64,000 bases of DNA from Noviluteimonas lactosilytica (GTDB lineage: Bacteria; Pseudomonadota; Gammaproteobacteria; Xanthomonadales; Xanthomonadaceae), in assembly GCF_020866925.1 (NCBI RefSeq), contig NZ_JAJGAK010000001.1, positions 1,718,189-1,782,188 on the forward strand, given 5' to 3'. Shown here piece after piece: positions 34,687 through 44,566 of the stretch. The notes below the pieces were generated by a model. That model saw only the letters and a program-made list of their open reading frames with translations. It made no database searches and had not been told where the DNA came from. Position 1 is the stretch's first letter; each line of letters starts with the position of its first letter. The translations under genes were made by a program, and so were the position numbers.

Positions 34687-34708
34687 AACGCCGCCCGGAG
34701 GCGGCGTT
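34687..34708 (-). terminator. Rho-independent terminator of the cytochrome c gene
   Basis: A 9-base-pair stem AACGCCGCC / GGCGGCGTT with a CGGA loop is followed on the minus strand by TTCGTTT. It lies 21 bases after the cytochrome c stop codon. Confidence 0.85.
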
Positions 34709-34729
34709 CGCAGCGTCGCAGGGCGGCGC

Positions 34730-35245
34730 TTACTTCACGTTGGCCAGCATCCAGTCGACCGTGGCCTTGACCTGCTCATCGGTGAGCGACGGATTGCCGC
34801 CCTTCGGGGGCATCACGCCGGCATCGCCGGTGAAGCCTTCGATGGCGTGCTTGTGCAGCGTCTCGGCGCCCTTGGCCGCGCGCGCGCCCATGCCGGCCGC
34901 GGTCATCGTCGGCGCACCGCCCGCACCCGAGGTGTGGCAGCCGGTGCAGAGCTGGTTGAAGATCACCGAACCGTCGAGCGTGCCGTCGTAGGCGACGTTC
35001 GCGGCCGCCTTCGAGGCAGCGGCGGCGACCGCGGCGGCCTGCGCGGCGGCGCCGGTCTGGCCCGCGTAAACGGCGCCCGCCGGGGCGATGCGGCCGAGCG
35101 TGCGCTGGGCGACGCGCGGGTCCGGATCGTGCACCAGCGTGCCCTGCAGGTAATGCGCGAAGAGGATGAGAATGACGGTCAGCGCGGCCAGGAAGCCGAT
35201 CACCATCGAGAATTTCTTGAGGAAGTCGAGGTCGTAGTTGCGCAC
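34730..35245 (-). CDS. Membrane-anchored c-type cytochrome (cytochrome c5 family)
   Basis: A 171-residue protein with one N-terminal membrane anchor (about 13-31), an Ala-rich linker and a single class I cytochrome c domain: haem attachment CTGCH (100-104) and axial Met145 in VMPP. It probably carries electrons to a terminal oxidase in the periplasm. GTG at 35245 ([12 protein letters not shown]) is preferred because it keeps the cytoplasmic residues before the anchor. A terminator follows, so it is a single-gene unit. Confidence 0.87.
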   Translation of the reverse strand: MRNYDLDFLKKFSMVIGFLAALTVILILFAHYLQGTLVHDPDPRVAQRTLGRIAPAGAVYAGQTGAAAQAAAVAAAASKAAANVAYDGTLDGSVIFNQLCTGCHTSGAGGAPTMTAAGMGARAAKGAETLHKHAIEGFTGDAGVMPPKGGNPSLTDEQVKATVDWMLANVK

Positions 35246-35348
35246 GATCCGTCCAGGGGCGCGTTGCCGCGCAGAAGCCAACAAAGAGCGCGGATTATTC
35301 CAGAAGGGCGCGCAGGGCGCGAGCCGACGGGGGTTCCGCATCTGGCCA

Positions 35349-35425
35349 TGGCGCGCCCGGAGGGATTCGAACCCCCGACCAATGGCTTCGGAAGCCACTA
35401 CTCTATCCGGCTGAGCTACGGGCGC
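35349..35425 (-). tRNA. tRNA-Arg (anticodon CCG)
   Basis: A complete 77-base cloverleaf on the minus strand: acceptor stem GCGCCCG / CGGGCGC, D-arm TAGCTCAGCCGGATAGA, anticodon loop TTCCGAA (anticodon CCG, reading CGG) and T-arm GGTTCGAATCC, ending in an encoded CCA (35349-35351). It lies between the cytochrome c gene and ubiA with no sign of an integrated element. Confidence 0.97.
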
Positions 35426-35485
35426 ATCGCGATGGCATTCCCGCGTTGCCGCGGGGCGCGCATTCTCGCATACAGGCGGAGGACC

Positions 35486-36397
35486 ATGAGCTACGAACGC
35501 GACTACGCGCCGATTCCGCCGCCGGTCCCGGCCTGGCGGGAGCGCCTTGCGCAGTACTGGAAGCTGGTGCGCGGCGACCGCCCGATCGGCTGGCTGCTGC
35601 TGTTGTGGCCGACCTGGTGGGGCCTGTGGGTGGCCGCCGAAGGCATCCCGCCGCTGTGGATCCTTGTCGTCTTCACCGCCGGCGTCTGGCTGACCCGTTC
35701 CGGCGGTTGCGTGATCAACGACTACGCCGACCGCTGGCTCGACCCGCAGGTCGAGCGCACCCGGGACCGCCCGCTCGCCGCGGGCCGGGTGAGCGGGCGC
35801 GAAGCCCTCCTCGTGTTCGCGGTGCTGATGCTGGTCGCGTTCGCGCTGGTGCTGACGCTGAATCGCCTCACGATCCTCATGAGCATCGTCGGCGTGCTGC
35901 TCGCGGCGAGCTATCCCTACCTCAAGCGCTACACCTACCTCCCGCAGGTTTACCTCGGGCTCGCGTTCGGTTGGGGCATCCCGATGGCGTTCGCCGCGAT
36001 CCGGGGCGAAGTGCCGCCGATCGCCTGGGTGCTGTACGGCGCCAACATCCTGTGGGCGACCGCGTACGACACCTGGTACGCGATGGTCGACCGCGACGAC
36101 GACTTGCGTGCGGGTGCGAAGTCGACCGCGATCCTGTTCGGCGACATGGACCTGGTCGCACAGGGCGTGCTCTACGCGGCGACGTTCCTCGCGTTGTGGC
36201 TCGTCGGGCGCCAGGCGGGGCTCGGGGTGGCGTACTGGATCGGGCTCGGCGTCGCGGCGCTGCTCGTCGCGTACGAATTCGCGATCGCGCGCCATCGCGA
36301 TCGCGATGCGTGCTTCCGCGCGTTCCTGCACAACCAGTGGGTCGGCGCGAGCGTGTTCGCGGGCATCGCGATCGCGTACTGGCAGGCGGCGCACTGA
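35486..36397 (+). CDS. ubiA: 4-hydroxybenzoate octaprenyltransferase
   Basis: A 303-residue membrane prenyltransferase with about eight to nine membrane segments and both Asp-rich motifs: NDYADRWLD (78-86) and [13 protein letters not shown]. It prenylates 4-hydroxybenzoate in ubiquinone synthesis. The start [15 protein letters not shown] follows GGCGGAGG. The next gene starts directly after the stop codon (TGA then GTG), suggesting co-transcription with the AtoE-like transporter. Confidence 0.95.
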   Translation: MSYERDYAPIPPPVPAWRERLAQYWKLVRGDRPIGWLLLLWPTWWGLWVAAEGIPPLWILVVFTAGVWLTRSGGCVINDYADRWLDPQVERTRDRPLAAGRVSGREALLVFAVLMLVAFALVLTLNRLTILMSIVGVLLAASYPYLKRYTYLPQVYLGLAFGWGIPMAFAAIRGEVPPIAWVLYGANILWATAYDTWYAMVDRDDDLRAGAKSTAILFGDMDLVAQGVLYAATFLALWLVGRQAGLGVAYWIGLGVAALLVAYEFAIARHRDRDACFRAFLHNQWVGASVFAGIAIAYWQAAH

Positions 36398-37837
36398 GTG
36401 GCCACGCCGACGACGACATCGACGCAGGGCGAACCCACGCCGACGGCCTGGCCCGCGCGCCTGGCCCTGCGCTGCGCCGACTGGACGGAGCGCTGGTTCC
36501 CCGATGCGTACGTATTCGCCGCACTGGCCGTCGCGATCGTCGCGCTGGCGGCGCTGGCGTTCGGCGCGACGCCGCACGACACGGTGTCCGCGTTCGGCAA
36601 GGGCTACTGGAGCCTGATTCCTTTCACCATGCAGATGGTGTTCGTGGTGATCGGCGGCTACGTGCTGGCGAGCGCACCCGTCGTCGCGCGTGCGATCGAT
36701 CGGCTCGCGCGCGTTCCGCGAACGGGGCGGGGTGCGGTGGCGTTCGTCGCCGCGGTGTCGATGCTGACCTCGTTGCTCAGCTGGGGCTTCTCGCTCGTGT
36801 TCGGCGGCTTGCTCGTGCGCGCGCTCGCGCGCCGCGACGAATTGCACATGGACTATCGCGCCGCGGGCGCGGCCGCGTACCTCGGCCTCGGTGCGGTGTG
36901 GGCGATGGGCCTGAGCTCGTCGGCCGCGCAATTGCAGGCGAACCCGGCGAGCATGCCGCCCGAACTCGTGGCGATCACGGGCGTGCTGCCGTTCTCGCAG
37001 ACGATTTTCCTGTGGCAGTCGATCGCGTTGACCGCCGTGCTGATCACCGTGTCGATCCTCGTCGCGTGGTGGACCGCGCCCACCGGCGAGGCCGTGCGCG
37101 GCGCTCCCGATGCGGTGCGCGATGCGACACCTCCCAGCCCCGCGCGCCGCACGCGTCCGGGCGAATGGCTCGAATTCAGCCCGCTGCTCACCATCCTCGT
37201 GTCGCTGCTGGCGTTCGGATACCTGGTCAGCCAGTTCGCCGCGCGGCCGGTGAGTGCGGCGATCGCCGACCTCAACACCTACAACCTGTTGTTCCTCTCG
37301 CTCGGATTGCTGCTGCATTGGCGGCCGCGCAGCTTCCTCGATGCCGTGGCGCGCGCCGTGCCCAGCACCGCAGGCGTGCTGATCCAGTTCCCGCTGTATG
37401 GCGGCATCGCGATGTTGCTCACGGCCGCGCCCGGCGCCGGCGACGTCACGCTCGCGCATCGCCTGTCGGCATTGTTCGTGGAGATCGCGAGTCACGACAC
37501 GTTTGCGCTCGTCATGGGCACGTACTCCGCGGTGCTCGGGTTCTTCGTGCCATCGGGTGGCGGCAAGTGGCTGATCGAAGCGCCGTACGTGATGCAGGCG
37601 GCCAACGAACTGGGGTTCCACCTCGGCTGGTCGGTGCAGATCTACAACGCCGCCGAAGCCCTGCCGAACCTCGTCAACCCGTTCTGGATGCTGCCGTTGC
37701 TCGGCGTGCTGGGGTTGAAGGCGCGCGACATCGTCGGCTTCACGTTCGTGCAGCTGCTCGTGCACGTGCCGCTCGTGCTCGGGTTGTTGTGGCTGCTCGG
37801 CGGGACGCTGGACTACGTGGCGCCCGTGATGCCCTGA
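36398..37837 (+). CDS. Short-chain fatty acid transporter (AtoE family)
   Basis: A 479-residue membrane protein with 10-12 membrane segments. It carries AtoE/COG2031 stretches such as FTMQMVFVVIGGYVLA, SWGFSLVFGGLLVRALA, and FFVPSGGGKWLIEAPYVM. Members move short-chain fatty acids such as acetoacetate or butyrate. It starts at GTG immediately after the ubiA stop and is probably co-transcribed. No acetoacetate degradation genes lie nearby. Confidence 0.9.
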   Translation: MATPTTTSTQGEPTPTAWPARLALRCADWTERWFPDAYVFAALAVAIVALAALAFGATPHDTVSAFGKGYWSLIPFTMQMVFVVIGGYVLASAPVVARAIDRLARVPRTGRGAVAFVAAVSMLTSLLSWGFSLVFGGLLVRALARRDELHMDYRAAGAAAYLGLGAVWAMGLSSSAAQLQANPASMPPELVAITGVLPFSQTIFLWQSIALTAVLITVSILVAWWTAPTGEAVRGAPDAVRDATPPSPARRTRPGEWLEFSPLLTILVSLLAFGYLVSQFAARPVSAAIADLNTYNLLFLSLGLLLHWRPRSFLDAVARAVPSTAGVLIQFPLYGGIAMLLTAAPGAGDVTLAHRLSALFVEIASHDTFALVMGTYSAVLGFFVPSGGGKWLIEAPYVMQAANELGFHLGWSVQIYNAAEALPNLVNPFWMLPLLGVLGLKARDIVGFTFVQLLVHVPLVLGLLWLLGGTLDYVAPVMP

Positions 37838-37869
37838 CTGCACGCGGTGGCCACGCTCGAACGACATGT

Positions 37870-38619
37870 TCATGGCGCCCGCGCGCAGACCCATGCGTCG
37901 ACGCGCTGCACGCCCGCACGAAGCAACGCTTCCGCGGCCGCATGCAAGGTCGCGCCGGTCGTCATGACATCGTCGACCAAGGCGATGTGCGAAGGAACGG
38001 GCGCGCCCGCGCGCACCGCGAACGCCCGCCGTACGTTGCGTCGCCGCGCCAGTGCATCGCGTTCCGATTGCGGCGCCGTCGCGCGCGTGCGCACCAGCAG
38101 CCGCGAGCGCATCGGCACCTGCAACGCACGCGACAACGGCCGCGCCAGCTCGAGCGCCTGGTCGTAACCGCGCGAACGCAACCGGCCCACATGCAGCGGC
38201 ACCGGCACGAGCGCATCGGGCCTGTCGAGCGACGCGAACGCCTCCGCCATCAGCTGCGACAACAACCGCCCGGCGGCCAGGTCGTCATGGAACTTGAAGC
38301 GCGGCAGGAGCCGATCCACCGGCGCCGCATACACGCAGGCCGCATGCACCTCGCGCAGCGGCGGCGGCCGCATGCGGCACGCGGCGCAGGTCCCCGCGAC
38401 CGGCAACGGCAATCCGCACCTCAGGCAAGCCGACGTCATCCGAGGCAACGCGCACTCGCAGGCCTCGCACAGGTCCATGCCGGGCAGGCCGGGCTCGCGG
38501 CACGCCAGGCACCGGCCGGGCCACAACAAGCGGCTGGCATCGTTGCGCAGCCAGAACCCGAGGCGGGCGCGGAGCCCGTCAACCTGGGGCGGGGAAAGTT
38601 GGTTGACAGCGACTGACAT
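37870..38619 (-). CDS. comF: ComF family phosphoribosyltransferase-like protein
   Basis: A 249-residue ComF/GntX-type protein. An N-terminal double zinc-ribbon holds four CxxC-type pairs ([32 protein letters not shown]), and the C-terminal phosphoribosyltransferase domain carries the PRPP loop [11 protein letters not shown]. ComF proteins act in DNA uptake for transformation or in use of external DNA. The start [12 protein letters not shown] is chosen over an upstream in-frame ATG. The gene is divergent from bioB with 49 bases between the starts. Confidence 0.92.
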   Translation of the reverse strand: MSVAVNQLSPPQVDGLRARLGFWLRNDASRLLWPGRCLACREPGLPGMDLCEACECALPRMTSACLRCGLPLPVAGTCAACRMRPPPLREVHAACVYAAPVDRLLPRFKFHDDLAAGRLLSQLMAEAFASLDRPDALVPVPLHVGRLRSRGYDQALELARPLSRALQVPMRSRLLVRTRATAPQSERDALARRRNVRRAFAVRAGAPVPSHIALVDDVMTTGATLHAAAEALLRAGVQRVDAWVCARAP

Positions 38620-38668
38620 GGTTTCCAGACTGCCGGGCCTGCCTCGCCATTGCTGTCGGAAAACCCCC

Positions 38669-39694
38669 ATGCCTGCTGTCAGCCAAGTGCGTAACGACTG
38701 GACCCGCGAGGAAGTGCTCGCCCTCTTCGCGCTGCCCTTCCCCGAACTGCTGCATCGCGCGGGCACCGTGCATCGCGAGCATTTCGATCCGACCGAAGTC
38801 CAGGTCTCGACGCTCCTCTCGGTGAAGACCGGCGGCTGCCCCGAAGACTGCGGCTACTGCCCGCAGGCCGCGCGCTACCAGACGGGCGTGGAAGCCACGA
38901 AGCTGATGAGCACCGAGGCCGTCGTCGAAAAGGCGCGCCAGGCGCGCGCGGCCGGCGCGTCGCGCTTCTGCATGGGCGCCGCGTGGCGCTCGCCGAAGGA
39001 CCGCGACATCCCGAAGGTCGCCGCGATGATCCGCGAAGTGAAAGCCCTCGGCCTCGAAACCTGCGCGACGCTCGGCATGCTCAGCAACGACCAGGCCCAC
39101 GCACTGCGCGACGCGGGCCTGGACTACTACAACCACAACCTCGACACCGCGCCCGACTTCTACGGCGAAATCATCCACACGCGCGAGTTCCAGGATCGCC
39201 TGGACACGCTCTCGCACGTGCGCGACGCGGGCATGAAGACCTGCTGCGGCGGCATCGTGGGCATGGGCGAATCGCGCGAACAGCGCGCCGGCCTGCTGCA
39301 CACGCTCGCCACGCTCCCCGCGCACCCGGACTCGGTGCCGATCAATCGCCTCGTGCAGGTTGCCGGCACGCCGCTGGCGGGCACGAAGGAACTCGATCCG
39401 TTCGAGTTCGTCCGCACGATCGCGGTCGCGCGCATCCTGATGCCGGCCTCGATGGTCCGATTGTCCGCGGGCCGGGAATCGATGAGCGACGAACTGCAGG
39501 CGTTGTGCTTCACTGCGGGTGCCAACTCGATCTTCTACGGAGAGAAGTTGCTCACCACCGGCAATCCCGACACCGAGCACGACCAGCGCCTGTTCGAGCG
39601 CCTCGGCCTGCGCCCGATGCACGTGGTCTCGACCGAAGCCGCGTCGGACTGCAGCACCACGGTCCACGCCGCGATCACGGGCGCGGCGGCCTGA
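38669..39694 (+). CDS. bioB: Biotin synthase
   Basis: A 341-residue radical SAM enzyme that inserts sulfur into dethiobiotin, the last step of biotin synthesis. The [4Fe-4S] motif CPEDCGYC has Cys57, Cys61 and Cys64, and the second cluster ligands lie in [12 protein letters not shown] and further downstream. The ATG at 38669 gives [11 protein letters not shown]. It is the first gene of the bioB-bioF-transporter-bioH-bioC operon, two bases before bioF. A TTGACA at 38603-38608 may be part of its promoter. Confidence 0.97.
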   Translation: MPAVSQVRNDWTREEVLALFALPFPELLHRAGTVHREHFDPTEVQVSTLLSVKTGGCPEDCGYCPQAARYQTGVEATKLMSTEAVVEKARQARAAGASRFCMGAAWRSPKDRDIPKVAAMIREVKALGLETCATLGMLSNDQAHALRDAGLDYYNHNLDTAPDFYGEIIHTREFQDRLDTLSHVRDAGMKTCCGGIVGMGESREQRAGLLHTLATLPAHPDSVPINRLVQVAGTPLAGTKELDPFEFVRTIAVARILMPASMVRLSAGRESMSDELQALCFTAGANSIFYGEKLLTTGNPDTEHDQRLFERLGLRPMHVVSTEAASDCSTTVHAAITGAAA

Positions 39695-39696
39695 GC

Positions 39697-40914
39697 ATGC
39701 GCCCGCGCCTGCACGAACGTGTCGCCGCCGCCCGCGCCCAGCGCGCGGCGCAGGCGCGCACGCGGGTGCGGCGCAGCGTCACGCGGCGCGACGGCGTCCG
39801 GCTGGAAGTCGACGGCCACTGGCTCACCGGCTTCTGCAGCAACGATTACCTCGGCCTCGCGCAGCAGTTCCAGGTGGTCAACGCGCTGCAGGATTCCGCC
39901 GCGCGCGACGGCGCGGGCGGTGTCGCGTCGCACCTCGTGTGCGGCCACCATGCGACGCACGACGCGCTCGAGAAAGAACTCGCCGACTGGCTCGGCGTGC
40001 CGCGCGCCTTGTTGTTCGGCAGCGGCTACATGGCGAACCTCGCGGTCGTGCAGGCCTTCCTCGGCGACGAGGACGTGTGCGTGCAGGACCGCCTGAACCA
40101 CGCGAGCCTGATCGACGCCGCGCGCATGGCCGGCTGCAAGTTGCGCCGCTATCCGCACGCCGATCCCGAAGGTGCGCTGCGCCAGTTGCGCAGCGTGCCG
40201 GACACCGGCGCGATGCTCGCGACCGACGGCGTCTTCAGCATGGACGGCGACGTCGCGCCCATCCGCGAACTCGCGGTGATCGCGCGCGTGCAGAACGCGA
40301 TGCTCTATGTCGACGACGCACACGGCGTCGGCGTGCTGGGTCCGGAAGGACGCGGCACCGTCGCGTCCGCGCGGCTGGGCGTGGACGCGGTGCCGCTGCA
40401 ACTGGTGACGCTCGGCAAGGCGCTCGGCAGCTACGGCGCGGCGGTGGTCGGCGACGCCGACTTCATCGCGCACCTGGAAGAAACCGCGCGTCCCTACATC
40501 TACACGACCGCGTTGCCGCCGGCGCAGGCAGCCGCCTCGCTCGCCGCGGTGAAGCTCGCGCGACGCGAACAATGGCGACGCGAGAAGCTCGTCACCGCGA
40601 TCGCGCGCTTCCGCAACGGCGCGGTCAAGCGCGGCTTCGAACTCATGGCGTCGCACACGCCGATCCAGCCCTTGCTGTGCGGCGAGGAAACGCACGCGCT
40701 CGCCTTCGCCGATGCGCTCGAAGCACAGGGCTTCTGGGTTTCGGCGATCCGTCCGCCGACCGTGCCGGAAGGCAAGTCGCGCCTGCGCATCACGATCTCC
40801 GCCTTGCATACGCCGCAGGACATCGATGCGCTGCTCGATGCGCTCGCATGGGCGCGCGACGCCGTCGGCCAGGGGTTTGGTGCGTCCGCCGACGCGACCG
40901 CGACGCACGCATGA
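39697..40914 (+). CDS. bioF: 8-amino-7-oxononanoate synthase
   Basis: A 405-residue PLP-dependent enzyme that condenses pimeloyl-ACP with alanine to form KAPA. The PLP-binding Lys241 lies in [12 protein letters not shown] and DDAHG (206-210) is present. The order within the operon supports the assignment. The start ATG is two bases after the bioB stop, and its own stop overlaps the next start by four bases (ATGA). Confidence 0.96.
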   Translation: MRPRLHERVAAARAQRAAQARTRVRRSVTRRDGVRLEVDGHWLTGFCSNDYLGLAQQFQVVNALQDSAARDGAGGVASHLVCGHHATHDALEKELADWLGVPRALLFGSGYMANLAVVQAFLGDEDVCVQDRLNHASLIDAARMAGCKLRRYPHADPEGALRQLRSVPDTGAMLATDGVFSMDGDVAPIRELAVIARVQNAMLYVDDAHGVGVLGPEGRGTVASARLGVDAVPLQLVTLGKALGSYGAAVVGDADFIAHLEETARPYIYTTALPPAQAAASLAAVKLARREQWRREKLVTAIARFRNGAVKRGFELMASHTPIQPLLCGEETHALAFADALEAQGFWVSAIRPPTVPEGKSRLRITISALHTPQDIDALLDALAWARDAVGQGFGASADATATHA

Positions 40915-41909
40915 CGCACGGTCCGCACGACGCGCGCCGCGCTCTCGCGGCCATCGGCATCGCTTTGTTGTCCGCGCTGTTCTTCACCTTGACCTACGTC
41001 CTCAATCGCGCGGCCGCGAACGAGGGCGGCCACTGGCTCTGGACCGCTGCGTTGCGCTATCTCATCACGCTGCCGCTGCTGTTGCCGCTGATGCCGTGGC
41101 AGGGCGGCATCGCGCCGGTGTGGCGCGCGATGCGTGCGCATCCGCTCACGTGGTTGAAGTGCAGCACGATCGGTTTTGTCGTGTTCTACCTGCTGCTTTC
41201 GTTCGCCGCGTCGAGCGGGCCCTCGTGGCTGGTCGCGGGCAGCTTCCAGTTCACCGTGGTCGCGGGCATGTTGTGCGAGCCACTGCTGTATCGCGATGCG
41301 CGCGCGCGGGTGCCGAAGGCCGCGCTCGGCGTCGGGGTGCTGATCATCGCGGGTGTCGTGCTGCTGCAGTTCGGTTACGCGGAAGGCACGCTCAATCGCG
41401 CCGCGTGGATCGCGCTGGCGTGCGTGTTGATGTCGGCGGTGCTGTATCCGATCGGCAATCGCCTTCTGTTGCTGCATCTCGAACGCACCGGCGAACATCT
41501 CAACGCGACGCAGCGCGTGTTCGGCATGACGCTCGCGAGCCAGCCCGCGTGGCTGGTCGTTGCCGCGCTCGCGTACGCGAACGCCGGCGCGCCGTCGATG
41601 GGCCAGGTGTGGCTCGCCGCGGGCGTCGCGCTCGGCGCGGGCATCATCGCGACGATCCTCTTTTTCCAGGCCACCGGTATGGTGCGCGACTTGCCGGCCG
41701 CGCTCGGCGCCGCCGAAGCGATGCAGGCCGCGGAATTGTTGTTCGCGATCGGCCTCGGTGCGTTGTTCCTCGGCGAAGCCTGGCCGCGCGGCGTCGCGCT
41801 ATGGGGCGGGGCGCTGGTGATCGCGGGCATCGGCTTGTTCGCGTGGCTGGTGTCGCGACCGACGCAGGCGCCGGCGCACGTCGTCGCGCCGGAGGAACCG
41901 CACGCATGA
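40911..41909 (+). CDS. EamA/DMT family transporter embedded in the biotin operon
   Basis: A 332-residue membrane protein with about ten membrane segments in two repeated halves, as in drug/metabolite transporters. It overlaps bioF and bioH by four bases each (ATGA on both sides), so it is expressed with the biotin genes. This strongly suggests a role tied to biotin or a precursor, but the substrate is not known from sequence. Confidence 0.87.
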   Translation: MTHGPHDARRALAAIGIALLSALFFTLTYVLNRAAANEGGHWLWTAALRYLITLPLLLPLMPWQGGIAPVWRAMRAHPLTWLKCSTIGFVVFYLLLSFAASSGPSWLVAGSFQFTVVAGMLCEPLLYRDARARVPKAALGVGVLIIAGVVLLQFGYAEGTLNRAAWIALACVLMSAVLYPIGNRLLLLHLERTGEHLNATQRVFGMTLASQPAWLVVAALAYANAGAPSMGQVWLAAGVALGAGIIATILFFQATGMVRDLPAALGAAEAMQAAELLFAIGLGALFLGEAWPRGVALWGGALVIAGIGLFAWLVSRPTQAPAHVVAPEEPHA

Positions 41910-42691
41910 GCGCGCTGCACATCGACGTCATCGGTAACGGCCCGCCGCTCGTGTTGCTGCACGGTTGGGCGATGCATGGCGGCGTGTTCGCGCCGCTGGT
42001 CGCGCGCCTGCGCGATCGCTTCACGCTGCACGTCGTCGACCTGCCCGGCCACGGGTTGTCGCGCGATTGCGGCGTGCCGCTCACGCTCGACAACGTCGTC
42101 GACGCGGTGGCCGCGCACGTGCCGGTCGCGCCGTGGTGCGGTTGGTCGCTGGGCGGGTTGTTCGCGCTGCATGCAGCGACCACGCGTCCGCACGCGGTGT
42201 CCGCCATCGCGATGCTGTGTGCGAGCGCGCGCTTCGTGCGCGGCGAAGACTGGCGCTTCGGCGTGTCGCCGGAAATCTTCCGCGACTTCGCCAATGGCCT
42301 GCGCGAAGACTATCGCGGCACGCTCGATCGTTTCGTCGCGCTCGAAGCCTTCGGTTCCGACCACGCGAAGGAAGAAATCCGCGCGCTGCGCGACGAGCTG
42401 TTCACCCGCGGCGAACCGTCCGCGCACGTGCTCGCCGACGGCCTCGACCTGCTGAAGACCGGCGACCTGCGCCACGCACTGCCCGCGCTGCACGCACCGA
42501 GCGTGTGGATCGCCGGTCGCCGCGACCGCCTCGTCGATGCGCGCGCGATGCGCGACAGCGCCGCGCTCGCCGCGGGCCCGTCGCAGGTGCACGTGATCGA
42601 CCACGCGGGGCATGCGCCCTTCCTCACCCACGCGGACGAAGTCGCCACGCACCTCGCGGCGGCCTTCCTCCAGGATTCGTTGCGCGCATGA
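41906..42691 (+). CDS. bioH: Pimeloyl-[acyl-carrier protein] methyl ester esterase
   Basis: A 261-residue alpha/beta hydrolase with nucleophile GWSLGG (79-84, Ser81), an acid in AGRRDRLVD and His in DHAGHAPFL. It frees pimeloyl-ACP from its methyl ester, ending the BioC-started chain extension. The assignment relies on family similarity together with adjacent bioC. ATGA overlaps join it to both neighbours. Confidence 0.94.
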   Translation: MSALHIDVIGNGPPLVLLHGWAMHGGVFAPLVARLRDRFTLHVVDLPGHGLSRDCGVPLTLDNVVDAVAAHVPVAPWCGWSLGGLFALHAATTRPHAVSAIAMLCASARFVRGEDWRFGVSPEIFRDFANGLREDYRGTLDRFVALEAFGSDHAKEEIRALRDELFTRGEPSAHVLADGLDLLKTGDLRHALPALHAPSVWIAGRRDRLVDARAMRDSAALAAGPSQVHVIDHAGHAPFLTHADEVATHLAAAFLQDSLRA

Positions 42692-43590
42692 CGACGCCGC
42701 TGTTCGACAAGCGCCACGTACGCCGCGCGTTCTCGCGTTCGGCGGCGAGCTACGACGCCGCCGCGCGCCTGCAGCACGAAGTGGAAGCGAACCTGCTCGA
42801 GTCGCTCGACTATCTCGACGATCCGAAACTCGAGCGTCCCAAGCCACAGGTCGTGCTCGACCTGGGCGCGGGTCCGGGCCGCGCGAGCGCGGCGATGCGC
42901 AAGCGCTGGCCGAAGGCGCGCGTGGTCGCGGTCGATCTCGCGCTGCCGATGTTGCGCGAAGCGGGCAAGCGCAGCGGTTGGTTCCGACCATTCGATCGTG
43001 TCAACGCCGACGTACGTGCCCTGCCCTTCGCCGACGGCAGCGTCGACGTGCTGTTCTCCAATCTCTGCCTGCAATGGATCGAGGATCTGCCCGCCGTGTT
43101 CGCGGGCTTTCGTCGCGTGCTCAAGCCCAACGGCCTGCTGCTCGTGTCAACCTTCGGCCCGGAAACGCTGCAGGAACTGCGCGACGCCTTCACGCACGCG
43201 GATGCGACGCCGCACGTGTCGCCCTTCGCGACCATCGCGCAGTTCGGCGACGCGCTCGTGCATGCGGGCTTCCGCAACCCGGTGCTCGACCGCGATCTGT
43301 ACACGACGACCTATCCCGACCTGCCGACGCTGATGCGCGAACAACGCGCGATCGGCGCGACCAACGCATTGCGCACGCGCCGCCACACGCTGACCGGTCG
43401 CGCGCGCTTCGCCGCGGCCGCGCAGGCCTACGACGCGTTCCGCACCTCCGACGGCATGCTGCCCGCGAGCTGGGAAATCATCACCGCCATGGCCTGGGCG
43501 CCCGAACCGGGTGCGCCGATCCGCGAGGGCGGGTTCGAAGTGACCAGCGTGCCCGTGGCCTCGATCCCGGTCCGGCGCCGCCCCCGCTGA
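42688..43590 (+). CDS. bioC: Malonyl-[acyl-carrier protein] O-methyltransferase
   Basis: A 300-residue class I SAM-methyltransferase with DLGAGPGR (58-65), VDLALPML and the BioC stretch NLCLQWIEDLP. It methylates malonyl-ACP so that the fatty acid machinery can build pimeloyl. The start MTTPLFDKRHVRRAFSRSAA matches family N-termini and overlaps the bioH stop. It is the last gene of the biotin operon here; bioA and bioD are not in the window. Confidence 0.95.
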   Translation: MTTPLFDKRHVRRAFSRSAASYDAAARLQHEVEANLLESLDYLDDPKLERPKPQVVLDLGAGPGRASAAMRKRWPKARVVAVDLALPMLREAGKRSGWFRPFDRVNADVRALPFADGSVDVLFSNLCLQWIEDLPAVFAGFRRVLKPNGLLLVSTFGPETLQELRDAFTHADATPHVSPFATIAQFGDALVHAGFRNPVLDRDLYTTTYPDLPTLMREQRAIGATNALRTRRHTLTGRARFAAAAQAYDAFRTSDGMLPASWEIITAMAWAPEPGAPIREGGFEVTSVPVASIPVRRRPR

Positions 43591-43656
43591 GCGATAGCCT
43601 GTTCACGGAAGGCCCGCTAAGGTTGGGCGGTTCGGGAACAGGATGCCCAACCCGGG

Positions 43657-44490
43657 ATGCTCATGCGCAAGACCTTCGCGATCGCTGGCCTGGCGCTGGT
43701 GCTGGCGAGTTGCGGCGACAAGCCGCAGCCTCCATCCGCACCGCGTGCGAACGCACCGACGGCGCCCGCGACGGACGTCGACGCATCGCGTGCGTGGCTC
43801 GTGCGCGCGCTGACCTGCGGCGATCGCGCGTTTCTGCTCACCGACGTGAAGGAACAACGCGCGCGCCTGGGCCATCTCGCAGGCACGACGTGCGAACCCG
43901 CATCGACGGGCACGCCGTTGCGCTGCGCGATCACGCCGTCGTTGCGCATCGGCCAGGCGGACATCGCGTGGTTCGTCGTCGGCGGACCGAGCCAGGACCT
44001 GGCGACGATCATCCTGCCTGCGCCACCGGAAGCCTTGCGCACCTCGATCTCCGCCGGCGCCGGTGCGTTGTCGCCCAGCACGGACCTCGGCGACACGACC
44101 CTCCAATGCGCACTCACCGACAACGCCCTCGCGCCGGGCGCGATCGCGGGCACGGTCAAACGCGACGGTGATCCGTCGGCATCGGTCCGCGTATGCGCGT
44201 TCGAACTCGCCGAAGGCATGCCGACGTGCATCCGCACCGCGCAAGGCGAGCGCACCTTCCGCCTCGAAGTGCCGCGCGGCGATTACCTCGTGTTCGCGAT
44301 CCCGGGCGACGTGCCGGAATCGCGCGTGGGTTTCACCGATTGCGAAGGCGACGCCACGGATGCGCCGTGTGCGCATGAGTTGAAGGTCGTCGTCGTGCGC
44401 GCGGGCGAAACCACCGAAGGCATCGATCCTTCGGACCTGCGCTCGCGCGACGAAGCGAGCGACTGGCCGCAACCGCCGCCGTCGGACTGA
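43657..44490 (+). CDS. Putative lipoprotein of unknown function
   Basis: A 277-residue lipoprotein: signal peptide with lipobox Leu-Ala-Ser-Cys (Cys19), a Pro/Ala-rich linker, an N-terminal globular part with Cys54 and Cys79, and a C-terminal beta-rich part that resembles a carboxypeptidase regulatory-like domain (AGTVKRDGDPSASVRVCAFE and RLEVPRGDYLVFAIPG). No function is assigned. An ATG two codons further on is a possible start. Confidence 0.75.
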   Translation: MLMRKTFAIAGLALVLASCGDKPQPPSAPRANAPTAPATDVDASRAWLVRALTCGDRAFLLTDVKEQRARLGHLAGTTCEPASTGTPLRCAITPSLRIGQADIAWFVVGGPSQDLATIILPAPPEALRTSISAGAGALSPSTDLGDTTLQCALTDNALAPGAIAGTVKRDGDPSASVRVCAFELAEGMPTCIRTAQGERTFRLEVPRGDYLVFAIPGDVPESRVGFTDCEGDATDAPCAHELKVVVVRAGETTEGIDPSDLRSRDEASDWPQPPPSD

Positions 44491-44499
44491 ACCACGCCC

Positions 44500-44514
44500 C
44501 CTGCTGACAGCAGG
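44500..44514. promoter_or_regulatory. Perfect palindrome upstream of the NIPSNAP gene
   Basis: CCTGCTG-A-CAGCAGG is a perfect 7+1+7 dyad 53 bases before the NIPSNAP gene start. It is too tight for an RNA hairpin and looks like a protein-binding operator. A half-site CAGCAGG recurs at 45347-45353 just before the WYL regulator gene. Confidence 0.4.
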
Positions 44515-44566
44515 CTGGCAGCAGCCCCCGCGCACGCTGGCGACCTTCCCCGCGAGGAGCGCCGTC

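Noticed and set aside
35349-35425. tRNA-Arg as an integration site for a mobile element
   Set aside because: No integrase, flanking duplicate of the tRNA 3' end or change in composition is visible on either side.
38620-38668. BirA- or BioR-type operator before bioB
   Set aside because: No sequence resembling a biotin operator palindrome was found in the 49-base comF-bioB gap.
43591-43656. GCCC/GGGC hairpin after bioC as a terminator
   Set aside because: The stem is only four base pairs and no T-tract follows.
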